Source: Tomocerus qinae | Taxonomy: Eukaryota; Arthropoda; Collembola; Entomobryomorpha; Tomoceridae | Assembly (NCBI GenBank): GCA_020055645.1 | Contig: CM034546.1 | Coordinates: 130,097,875 to 130,161,874 of the forward strand | Direction: 5' to 3' | DNA length: 64,000 nucleotides | Part shown: positions 49,306 to 60,251 of the stretch, in pieces | Position numbering within the stretch: the stretch's first letter is position 1 | Layout: each line of letters begins with the position of its first letter | Made by a program: the position numbers and the translations under genes | The notes under the pieces: model-generated | Databases searched by the model: none | What the model was told of the DNA's origin: nothing | The model's input: only the letters and a program-made list of their open reading frames with translations

Positions 49306-50094
49306 TCAGTACAAGTATCGTAATCTTCGTTTTTCTGTGAGGGCAGTAGAGGGTGACCAGACCTCGGTTCCGTAGAGAGTATTAGCATAGAATCCTAATC
49401 CGACAGTGGTTTTCATCGGTTTTCTCCAAGCTGCAGTTCTTGGATCGTCCAAAGCTTGTCGGAGATTAAAAATAGAACTTTCCCTCTCCTCACGTCTCGC
49501 CATTTGGACGAGTTCATCCAAGTCGCGGTTCCTTAGCCATTGTTCTTCAATGTAGGCATCAATATCTTGAGGCCAACGGGCCAAGGACCTCTCCCGGGAT
49601 CTCCTAATTAATCGATCGTCGTTTTCCTGGTAGCTAGCAGCATACCTGGACCTAACTGGGGAAGGGGAGCGAGATCTGGAAATGGATCTGGATCTGGCCC
49701 GGATATTCCTGGAAGATTCTTCCACCACCAAAGATCGTTCTCTGGACACGGAGCGACATCTGGACCTATCCCGACGGATACTTTCTGCGCTATCCCGCAC
49801 ATCTCTCACCAAGTAATCCCCGTTTAAAAGACGCGGGAGTGACGAAGCTCGAATAAGTCCCCGATTGCACAATTGGCTCAGGGTTTCCGTTCTTCCATAA
49901 AAGGGATCTGCTGCCCATCGCTCCATGAAAGTTTGAGCTCCAGGGGGACCAACTGTTCTCCGCCCTGTTCCAGATGTCTCAATATATTTCACTTGTGGTT
50001 TGTAGTATGACTCCGCCACTTCATAATTATATTGGTACATCCGGCTGGCGGGACGTCTCCAGTGGGTAAAGGCCGTTGCGTCTCTTTTCGACAT
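49306..50094 (-). CDS. Possible myofilin-like muscle protein with an RS-rich middle
   Basis: A single coding exon of 262 aa, starting at the ATG at 50094. The N-terminus reads HWRRPASRMYQYNYEVAES followed by YYKPQVKYIE. From memory this resembles the W+RPA..LY.YNY...YxP..DYI pattern of insect myofilin, a thick-filament protein. The middle (about 105-165) is Arg/Ser-rich, with RSRSISRSRSPSPVRS, as in SR-type regions. The C-terminal third is charged, then ends WSPSTALTEKRRLRYLY. There is no signal or membrane segment. A 5' UTR intron is likely: acceptor tactttag near 50128, donor AAG|gtaagc near 50519. A TATA box lies upstream. If the myofilin idea is wrong, an SR-like or cytoskeletal protein is the alternative. 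Confidence 0.7.
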   Translation of the reverse strand: MSKRDATAFTHWRRPASRMYQYNYEVAESYYKPQVKYIETSGTGRRTVGPPGAQTFMERWAADPFYGRTETLSQLCNRGLIRASSLPRLLNGDYLVRDVRDSAESIRRDRSRCRSVSRERSLVVEESSRNIRARSRSISRSRSPSPVRSRYAASYQENDDRLIRRSRERSLARWPQDIDAYIEEQWLRNRDLDELVQMARREERESSIFNLRQALDDPRTAAWRKPMKTTVGLGFYANTLYGTEVWSPSTALTEKRRLRYLY

Positions 50095-53000
50095 TGCTCT
50101 CCTATTTCAATTTGTCACGATACACCTAAAGTAGAAATACAAATTTAATTCGTTGGCTAATTTAATTCTACCTTTCGTAATTCTGAATAAATTATCTAAT
50201 TTCAATTCCCAAGCTGAAATTAGATTTATTTTCTTTATTTTCTTATTTTAAACTTCAAAATTTGCGAATGCTAATTACAGCTGAAGAAATTTATAATTCT
50301 GTAAAAAATATTAGAATGTATAATTTAAGAAATTATTACATAAATTCTAATTAATTACAATCTTTAAAATTCATTTTAAGTAGTATGCGGTTAAAAACGA
50401 ATTACAATTTTCTTCCAAAAACTATACTTCTGAATAAAATACGAAAACGCTTTTAATTTTTAACGATCCGTGATAAATTGATCTAACTGCACGATTTAAG
50501 ACCGTTGCACGCTTACCTTATTTTTTTACCAGACACAGCAGAAGGAGATATCAGTCGTAGAGCCACGATAGAAATAAAGTCTTCTGAGATATCACTAAAT
50601 GCAATAAGCCACTCGGGATGAGTCGAGATTTATAGATGTAGAATTATTCCCAACCGTTGAGCACAGCCAATTTCGTTGAAGTGTGAGCTGAGAAGTGATG
50701 TGAAGCAGCCAAAATTAAAAGATGCTAAACTTTTTTCGTTTTCTACTGACGCGTTTGTTCCACTTGTGTGAGAATTGGCTTTATAATCTCATAACGATCG
50801 GATCGGATGAAAACCTGCACTGCGCATTCCCTATTGCCCTTATCTAGTGCTCTGATCCGTCACTCACACTATAATAAATATATATACAAGACTTGAGACA
50901 TGCCAGATCCACGGAAATTAAATTCTTCACTGAAAACAAACTTGTAACGCATCAAGGTTTCGAAGTTTGGAAAAAGAAATTAAAAAATATCAAGAATTTA
51001 CGCTTATTTTCAAAATTATGTTTTAAAAATCTGTTTTATTCTTTAATCGATGATTTAATTAAAATTATAATATACTTAACGTAGAGTCCATTCCATCCAC
51101 ATTTTCATCTGCGTCGAAAATTCAAATGTTTCGTTACAATCGTTAGGGTCAATAGTATGAAGTCGCGAATGTTGACATTTCTTGCAATTTATAATAACAA
51201 TAATGACATTTTTTGAAATTAACCTCTCAAATTAACTATAAAAATTAATGTTGGGGAAAGCGATTGTAAACGAGCCAAGGGAGTGAATTGTATTGGAAAT
51301 ATGAATCCTGTTCAATACGACCTTGGTGGAGATATTCATCCGTAATCTGCAGATTCTTCCTGAAGACAAGGCGGAACACATCGTTTTGTTTTGTGATTGT
51401 GACTTTGATACAGAGTTTACAGTCTCCCAAAATAGTACATTAATGTTTATGTACTAAATAAAGAACAGAAGTAGGACGACAAGGTGAATGCCAGCACAAG
51501 ATGGAAATCCGAATGTACAATACTTAGGTGAGTTCTATTCTTAACTCTGACACAAAACGAAGGAATAGTTTGAGAACAAGATCATCAAATGACTCATCCT
51601 TCTAAAATTAAGTATTGCACATTGCAGTACGTGTGAACTAATAAGTTGCCCTAGTTCTCCCAAATATCAATTGCATTAAGCCAACTAATTAGGAACATGT
51701 ACTAAGTAATATATCATTCAATGCTATATCTTAACCACTTTCATTAATTGATAATAAATCTTACAGGAATTGTCACAGATAAAATCTCGAATTACTAATA
51801 ATTTATTTCTTCAATTGTTACAAAAGAAGATTCAAATTCAAATAGCAATTATTGAGTAAACATACACTTTAAATTGGCATATAGAATTGTTCACAGCCAC
51901 AGAGAGACATTTCACATTGCAGCATGAATGACTCACCACCGAAGTCTTTAATTACAGACTCATGGACACCAGGACCCCAAAATGCCAAGCAACACAGGAA
52001 ATTATCTCGTGTAATGTTACTCTTCTGTTGTTCTCAATGTTCTCTATAGTTCTAAGTGTTGACGTAAAGTAAAAGTATTTCATGTCTGCCAGAATGCTAC
52101 CAATATACTTTTCTTGGATGGAATAGGGAAATAGGAAACCGTTTTTGCATAAGTGTATATTATTTAACCTTAGTGCACAACATGGAATTTGGGAATAACA
52201 AAAAATATATTTTATTTCAAATTTAACAACAATAATTATTTAAAAACAACAAATTAACAACAATTTTTAACAATCTACTATACTAAATAACGTTTGAAAA
52301 GTTAATTGTTATTTTTGTCGGTTTTTGTCCAAAATAGTCAATCTAAACCATATCAGAGCGTCCTATTAAGTAAATGTACTAGGATTGTCGCATGTTAGTT
52401 AGTAGTGGTCACAGAGTGTACTGGTCAAACTGTCCTAGTAGTATTGCGGTAATAGCTACTGTTTTAGTCATTGATCGTAGTTCAGTCAAGTTTGTAATAA
52501 TAAAGTGAAAAATTTCAAACAAATTAATAAATAGTAAATAAATTCAAAAATAAAACAAAAAAGTATTAGCCTTTAGTAAAATTTTGAATTTAAATGCAAC
52601 TAAATTATATTTTTTAAAGTTCTGCTTTGAGAATACGTTTATAATTAATTCTTAAATTAAATAATATTGCATTAAAAGCGTAAATTTCAAAAATTTTAAA
52701 TGGAGTTGATTGTAAAGATTCTTAAGTTGGGTAAATAGTATTTACTGCTAACCTAATTCTATTAGGAACTTTTATACGTAATAAAAAAGTCAAGTCAAGG
52801 AGTTTTAGTTGGCTTCTGTCAATGTAAGTCAGTCTATGTACGTGTCAGTCTCATAAGTGTCAAATGTTTTATCAGTCTGTCAGTTACTTGTAAGAGAGTT
52901 AGTTGTCGTTGTCCGATGTCGATATATTGTCATAAATATACTTGTCATTTGTCAATGTTGTAGTTGTATCGTCCAGTTTACAGAATTAAAACGCGTGATT

Positions 53001-53100
53001 TGTAAATTACACGCTTCCTGCTATTACTTAAAATATGGTAATAAAATAACAAAAAATAAAAGGACGTTTTCAATAAATACGTAATTACAATTTTTTAAAA
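50095..53100. other. 5' UTR/promoter of the myofilin-like gene and intergenic
   Basis: The first 550 bp probably hold a 5' UTR intron and leader exon of the minus-strand gene. Beyond 50640 no gene is supported. A 61-codon minus-strand frame at 51245-51430 has no splice sites. From 52140 the sequence is very AT-rich. Confidence 0.45.
50628..50634 (-). promoter_or_regulatory. TATA box of the myofilin-like gene
   Basis: TATAAAT on the minus strand, about 110 bp upstream of a good donor (AAG|gtaagc near 50519) that would end a non-coding first exon of the gene at 49306-50094. Transcription would start near 50600. Position and spacing are the only evidence. Confidence 0.5.
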
Positions 53101-54774
53101 TCAATCTGAGCTTCCCTTGTCTTGTTTGCCTTTTCTACCTTTACCATATCTATCTGCCATTTGAGCAAACATATTTTTTATCGTGTCGAAAATATAACAT
53201 TTGCTGTACACAGAGCAAGGTTGAGACTTAATTCCATCGTGCATTCCTCTCGACAATTTCTTGAGGAAAGGATCAGTAGAATTCTGAGTGAATGATCTGA
53301 AACTGAAAGTATCAGCCGTCCTGAAACCATCAAAACCAATTGCATTAAATCCACTATTTTCAATAGCCCAAATGAATTTTTATAGACAATAAAAATGAGA
53401 ATATTTTAATAAATTATTCTGTATGAAAATAAGATATTGATATAAATAAAAAATAATTTAATAACTTAATGTAATTTTAAACAAATAAATATGGAAAAGA
53501 TAAATTAAATAGTTAAATGGAATATAAAAAATCATTCCGAAAAGAAAATATAATTTGTAATAATTTAAATAAAAGAAATATTTACAAAAATATTTATAAA
53601 CACTTAAAATAGAAATTAGAATATATTTATAGTGCGAAATTTAACTTTAAGTATCCAATAGTAAGTGTAAAATAATAATAAAATCGTAATAAAATAAACT
53701 CACTGATTGCTTTTTGTTTGGAAATTGGATGTCACATTAGGGTGAACCCATTCGTCTAAATTTTGAACAGCCCATTTCAAACTTTCTTTCATGGAGGACT
53801 TGCGACTGATTCGAGTAGAAATCTCACAGGAGAGTCTTTCGACACAGTTTTCCTTGTCACTGAGAAGATTGTCCATAAATTGCCTGCTGGTCAATTGCAA
53901 ATTCCGTCTTCCTTGAACGGGAATAGTGACAACAGGAATTTTAATGAATGGTATAAGCAGAGGAAAAAGTGGTAAGAGAAATAGGAAACCCAAGACAAAC
54001 GGGAGCAGTGGTAGGAGCCCTTTAAGTCCGGCAAGTCCTGCGAGACCTGCTAAACCTGCCAAGCCTCCTTTACCCTTTTTCCCGTCACCGCCCTTTTCGT
54101 CTTCCTCTTCTTCCGGACCGTAACCGTACCCATATCCTGCGGTATTCCAAAAATATTGACAATAATTATAATAATTATCATTTTCACCATAAAATAATTT
54201 TTCATCAGCGACAGCGAATAAGTAAAATTAACTGAAACGGATTTTGCGGGGTATTTACATTAAATAGCCGCGTGACTGACTCGACTGGCAGAATGAAAAA
54301 ATTTGTGGACTGACCTTTCATTGGCATAACGTGATAGTGGTACGTGTCACTCATAGCCATTCCGTAAGCTTTGGCGGGCATCCCATAAGTGGGCATAGGA
54401 CTCCCGTAAGCCTTCATTGGGGTTCCATATGCTTTCATAGGGCTTCCGTAACTTGAAGCTGGTGCTGCATAGGAAGATGGCGGTGCATAATACCCGGTGG
54501 ATGGACTGTCGTAGCTTGCACTTGGTTCAGAGTATGAGGAAGATGGGGCAACCCCTCCTCCTCCCGTCGTGGCAGAATTCCCGAAATTACTGGCGGAAGA
54601 AGACGCCGCATCCAAATACGAATCTTGGCGGGCCATTATCGGATTGTAATAGTAGTTTGTAGGATGGTGAGATCTGAACGAGGATTCGTACACTGTAGAA
54701 TTAGCCCCTTGGACGACTGCACAAGGGGTCAAAGTCAATGTCACAAAAACACAAAATGGTATCTTGGCAATCAT
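53101..54774 (-). CDS. Secreted Tyr/Ala/Ser-rich protein with hydrophobic LAG-repeat segment
   Basis: Not assigned to a named family. Exons: 54774-54315, 54136-53704, 53320-53101, phases closing to 370 aa. A signal peptide (about 1-23, ending VVQGA) is followed by a Ser/Ala/Tyr-rich part with repeats of the type YGSPMKAYGTPMKAYG (about 105-145), then GYGYGYGPEEEEDEKGG. Four LAG units (about 178-189) lead into a long hydrophobic stretch (LLPLLPFVLGFLFLLPLF) of roughly 35 residues. The C-terminal third is folded-looking, with two Cys pairs (ENCVERLSC; CSVYSKC), ending in a basic tail (RYGKGRKGKQDKG). Proteins with Gly/Leu-Ala-Gly spacers and a hydrophobic core are common among uncharacterised arthropod secreted or cuticle-associated proteins, so that is a guess at role. 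A TATA box upstream fits. Confidence 0.75.
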
Positions 54775-57270
54775 GTTTCAATATCATAAGTATTTCAATT
54801 ATTTATTTTAAAAATTAAATTGATTATTTTAGGTTCTCAATTTTGTAGCCGGTTGATTGACTTGAGAAATCCCATGAATTTCCCAGTCCGACGAACTATA
54901 CAACTAAATGCACAATCAGAAGAATTTGCAACATCCATCATCTTATATATACTGTCCACTTCAGTCAGACTCTATTCCAAATTAGCACACTGATTGGGGA
55001 ACAGAGAACACGCAAATGGTATTAGCATTGTTGCATGAACACTCAAACGTTCATGATCTTGTATTTTTATTGTTGACTGTTGAGTGTATCTGTTCGATAA
55101 GTACATATGAACTGCCAGCATACAAAAGTACTCTTAGGGATCTGCAAAAAGTGGTATAGGAATAACTTCTGCAGTTTTAACATTTTTTGCCATTAAGTAT
55201 GTCAACAAATAAGATACCAACATTTTATTTGCTTATAAATATAGTATCAGAATTTACTATGTCCATTTTCCGTTAGTTAGGAGTAGTTTATATTTAGCTG
55301 TATACTAATCTATTATCAATCAATCTAATTATAATTGAATTTCAAAATAATTTTTACATTTAAAACTCCATTTTATCCGAATCAAATGATACAACCTGCA
55401 ATTTTGTATGACCACTATTTATTATAGGTATATTTTCTAATGGACTAAAATAATTACTAATTGTTAATAATATAATAATACAGATAGTAGAAATCATTAT
55501 TTATGTCAAGAAGAAATTAGAAATATTTATGATTGAAGGATTATAATATTGACTCAATATCCGGTATTTACTTATTAAAAATAATATTTTAAAATATGTG
55601 TTATCATAATAGTATACGCATGTTTATAATAAAGTATGTATATAAATTATGTGGGTAATGTTTTGTATGAGTAAAGCTTATGAGGAGGATGGAGGAAGAA
55701 TACAAACATTGAGTACTTGAGTGAAGAGACTGAAGAGAGTAAAGTTACACACCTTATTGTAATTAGTGAGGCAAGCAAACAAAGAGATCCCACATCCACT
55801 TACCGACACTCTTGCTGACAACGATGCACAAATGCTAAAGATCCGTCATCCACCCACATAGTACATAAATCCACTACAAATTGTAAGTGAAAGAGCCGAG
55901 TCAGCGTATAATGAAGCAGAAAGCACCTCCATTTATTCTATCTCCACGAGATTCTCTTCCAGGTGGTCTTGGAAGGACTACTATTTATAATTCCAATATC
56001 TCCTCCTAACATATACTTTTGCCTGTCAGTTTCATTCCCAGACTTATACTAATTCTTTAAGCCACACTTTATATCTATCTTTACTAACAACTGCAGATGT
56101 GGGACTTTTAACTCATCAGTCCACAATCTCATTTATAAGGATGATAGTAATAAAATCTAGGTTATGTATATATAGGATAAGTATGAGAAAAGATCGGGGG
56201 CAGATTGAACAAATATTGAGATTGGCCAAAGTATTAGATTAAGTGCATTTGACTGTTAACAATGGTTACTTAGTGAAAGAGTATTAATAGTTCGATTTGG
56301 AATTACTTATTGATCAAAGGGTAAAGTAAGCCAAGTACTATATATTATTATTGATTGGAAATAGTACGGCGATATTGTACAGAAGTACGGCGGCGAAGTT
56401 AGTAAATACAATTATAATTAAAAGCACAAAAACTTTAACAAATATTTGTAAGTAAGGGTAATTGTAAGTACTGCATAATAAATGCATTTTACTGCAAAGA
56501 CCCGATAATATGATAAAGCGACCACTTAATTTAAGATTAGGGCATTTTTTTCAACACAAAATAATTGATTGTACTGTCAGGAGGCGATCCTTAATTTATG
56601 ATATACAAATATACCCGTTGCAAAGAAATTGTATACGTATGGTTTATAATGCTATGTTTGAATCTATAGGCTCACTTTTTGTGGGTTGTTCGTGTTGGGA
56701 ATAAAATCAACTGACATGGTTCGAAATAGATCTTTTTAAATGTTGACAGAGTGAGTGAATGTCAAGTCAAGTGAAGATTGAGAGGACACTTGACATCTTT
56801 AATTCATCATTGCTGAGGAAAACTCCCGGAACTTAAGATACGCTCTGCTCTTTCATTTTGCCCAAGACATTATTATAGCCACCTAAGAGTTCATTTATAC
56901 GACGAATCACTTAAACGCACATTTTCATAGGCAAGATATAGAAAATTGTAAATACATTTGATTGCTATGTTGATTTCCTGATATTGCATAGTCATAGAAA
57001 ATCATAGCTCAACCAAACTGTCAGACCACACGATTAGTTAATAAGTAGCTATAATAGCATTTATTGGGAAAATAATAAATTATATTACAAGTAATTGGTT
57101 AATTTTGATGGATGATTCCCTAGAACAAAAGGAACTTTAGAACTTATAAGTAAAGTAACGGTGGAAAGTCAATTTCATTCGCTACTAAATATTTACAAAC
57201 CGCCAATTAAAGCAAAAAAAAACTCAGGTGTAATTGATTTTGAAACGATTTTTATTCGTCTTAAAGATGG
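54775..57270. other. Intergenic, no gene seen
   Basis: About 2.5 kb of AT-rich sequence upstream of the secreted protein gene. No exon, RNA gene or clear repeat was recognised. Confidence 0.5.
54941..54949 (-). promoter_or_regulatory. TATA box of the secreted protein gene
   Basis: TATATAAGA on the minus strand, about 170 bp upstream of the ATG at 54774, giving a predicted start near 54915 and a 5' leader of about 140 nt. Only sequence and spacing support it. Confidence 0.55.
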
Positions 57271-57348
57271 TTTAAAGCGGGGTACCTTGAGCATACACTT
57301 TGTATGCATTAGAGTATAGCCCGTATTTCAGGCATCGAAAAAATTTAA

Positions 57349-58565
57349 ATTTCCACAGTAACAAGCTCCTCCCACTCTCTAATTTCCACACTTTAGCTCC
57401 GCCCCAAGCCACGCCCCCTGCGGGGGCGTAGCTTGGGGGCGGGGCTAATCCAAATTTCCAGTGCAACATAATTTTTTTAAATTCCAATTTTTCCCGAAAT
57501 TTTCCCAATTTTCCAGTTTCATCAAAATTTTCCAGTTCTTTCCAAATTTCCAGTTTTTTCCAAATTTCCAATCTATCCCTAAATTCCATTTTCGCCCAAA
57601 TTTCCAGTTTTTCCTAAGTTTATAAATTCTATCAAATTTCCATTTTTCCTAAATTTATAATTTCGATCAAATTTCCAGTTCTTTTTAATTCTCCAGTTTT
57701 TCCCAAATTATCAGGGTCCTCCAAATTTCCTGTTTTCCCCAAAATTTCAATTTTACTCCAAATTTTCAGTATCCCCCAAATTTCCAGTTTTTCCCTAAAT
57801 TTCCACCTTCACCCAATTTTGTAGTCTTTTTCACGGTTGAGGTATTCGGATAGGGAGGTGTGGACAAATTGGATAAAATGGTTTTTGTTTACTGGAAAAA
57901 ATGATTTTATCCGGATAAAATTAATTTCGTCCGGACAAAATGGTTGTCTAGTGGACGAAATGGTTTTGTCCAGTGGACATTACCAATTTCATCCGGCAAA
58001 AACGCAAACCCGGTCTTTTTCCAAATTTCCAGCTTTTTCCTAAGTTAATAATTTCTATCAAAGTTTTTATAAATTCTCCAGTTTTCCACAAATTTTCATT
58101 TTTACTCCAAATTTTCAGTTCCCCCCTAATTTCCAGTTTTGTCGCATTTTTTCAGTTTCTCCTTAAATTTCAATTGCTCCCCTAATTTCCAGTTTTCTCC
58201 AAATATGATTTTTTCACAAATTTCCAGTTTTCTCCAAATATGATTTTTTTTACAAGTTTCCAGTTTTCTCCAAATATGATTTTTTTACAAATTTCCAGTT
58301 TTCTCCAAATTTTTACTCGATTCATACGTCATACTCGTCTTTGATGTGTTTCATACAAAAAACCCATTTCCAATCAATTAAAAAAAATTTTAAACGGACA
58401 AAACAAATTTTCAACGTAATCCACGAGCCCTAATTTCGGATTTCCATTTTTTAAATTTTCAATTTCCACACTCCACACTCCAATTTCCACACTAAGCCCC
58501 ACCCCCTTCGGGGGCGGGGCTTAGTGTGGGAGGAGAAAGATCTGATTTCCACAGCAACCACGTTG
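57349..58565. repeat. TTTCCAG-rich tandem array bounded by GC-rich hairpins
   Basis: Many diverged copies of a roughly 17-bp unit AATTTCCAGTTTTTTCC fill about 57440-57835 and 58010-58330. Between them (57836-58005) is a block of GGACAAAATGGTTTTGTCC-like units. At each end lies a GC-rich hairpin: GCCACGCCCCCTGCGGGGGC near 57411, and AGCCCCACCCCCTTCGGGGGCGG near 58493. TTTCCACAGYAAC occurs in direct orientation outside both hairpins (about 57350 and 58551). Confidence 0.75.
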
Positions 58566-60251
58566 CAAGGTTGCAAGAGATTTTCGATGCCTGCCGTATT
58601 TATTATAAGCCAAAAGTATTCAAAATTTTCAAAAAATGGCAAAAACTGAACACCTCGATATAGCTCCTAAATAAATTTCTAATGCCAACGCTATAATAGG
58701 AGTGGGTCAAAAACAGAAATATAAACTTTCTGTCATTAATATTTCCGTTTGCAATGGTTAATTAAAACTGTGAATGAATGCTGTTGAGCGCTGAAAGTAC
58801 TATTATAGTATAGTAATTTCCCGTTCAAGAGAATAGTAACTCATTAGAATTATTCCTTGGAAAGTAATGTCGTAATTCTTTATTTTTCACATTTTTCAGT
58901 CTGAAGCTTTAGGAGCTGTGTTTAAAGAACAAGAAAAGGTGAAGGACTTATTACTACAATTTGCGCTGGGGAGTTATAAAAACCAATCTTTCCAAAATGA
59001 AAGTTATGATCCTTATCCTTAAGGAATAAATAAATTCGTTCAATCAATTGCCTTTCCCTATTGATTTACGTAGGAAAAATCACAACTTGTGATTCACAAG
59101 CCTAGGACCTGGCATGTATATTCTATATTAGATTCGCTTATTTGAACAGTCATTGGTTTATTTATATTCAGGAACAGATCTTGAGTAGTTTTTAGTAATA
59201 ACAGAACGCCTTTTGGGGAAGGCTAAGGCTGATAATACACTCGCAAAGAATATATTGCTTAAGCAGCTGTTAGCAGAAATCTTGTCGTACATACATCAAT
59301 AAAACTACCATACAATATATAGATGCGAATAATGTTTATAAAAGAATAAATAAGATGCTAATATTGCTTCAACAATTAATTTAGGTCAGAATCTATCTGC
59401 ACATCTGTTTACTAAATTGCTCCTCTAAATTATTATACAATTTCAGATCAACTTAATTGTTTTAAGCACTCATAAAAACATTGCTGACACAAGACATTTA
59501 GTTACAATGCTTAAAATATTTTTCAACCAAACCTCACAATAGGATTCGATCATTAGTCAATTATACTTGCAGCTTTTTTAATTAAATTTTATTCTTTTCC
59601 ACGATCTACTTTACAATTTACAAGTAATAAATGAACATGCAAGAAACTTTTCTTATAAAAGTTGTCATACTTCTTAAAAATGAAATAGAGCAATTAAAAT
59701 GTTACTAAAAATTTTAAACATTACGAAATAAAAAAGAAATCTAAAAGATTGATATAGTGGTATCATCGATAAGTATTTTTCACATAGTTGTGTGAAAAAG
59801 TAAATTAAAAAAAGTAGAAAAGTAAAAGTGTTTGCTGTGGTTTTGCGCGCACAAAGTACATAGTAGAGCTTGGTAAAAGATGAGGACCTAGAAATGGAAG
59901 TCTTAAGTTCAGTACATAGCCCATTCAATCCAAGAAAGGGTTACGACGGTTAACATTTATTAACTAATATATTATATTCACTGGTATTTACATTACATGG
60001 CATGGGAGCCAATAGTGCAGTGGTTTGTGCATACCTACTAATACATACTTTTTAATTTTAACAACCCCTCGATAAAGTATGTTGACTGACAGTCGTGTAC
60101 TTTTACACGAGATTTTTAATACATGCAAACAACATAGGCAAAAGTTACCTAAAATTATCACAAAAACGATCGAAATGCAACGCAGTCAATAATTTATCAC
60201 TTTTATAAAACTTAATAATGTATCACTTTTGTTTTGTATTCCTCTTCAGTT
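58566..60251. other. Intergenic with one orphan terminal-exon-like frame
   Basis: Apart from the possible exon at 58901-59021 (+), nothing coding is seen. Sequence is AT-rich up to the end of the CtIP gene at 60252. Confidence 0.45.
58901..59021 (+). other. Possible 3'-terminal coding exon, parent gene unknown
   Basis: A strong acceptor (acatttttcag) opens a frame reading SEALGAVFKEQEKVKDLLLQ and about 20 more polar residues to a TAA, followed at once by GGAATAAATAAA, a polyadenylation-type sequence. The peptide looks like normal coding sequence, but no upstream plus-strand exon was found within the preceding kilobases, so the parent transcript is unidentified and the frame may be a remnant. 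Confidence 0.35.

Noticed and set aside
51245-51430. 61-codon minus-strand frame
   Set aside because: Plausible composition but no acceptor, donor or family match.
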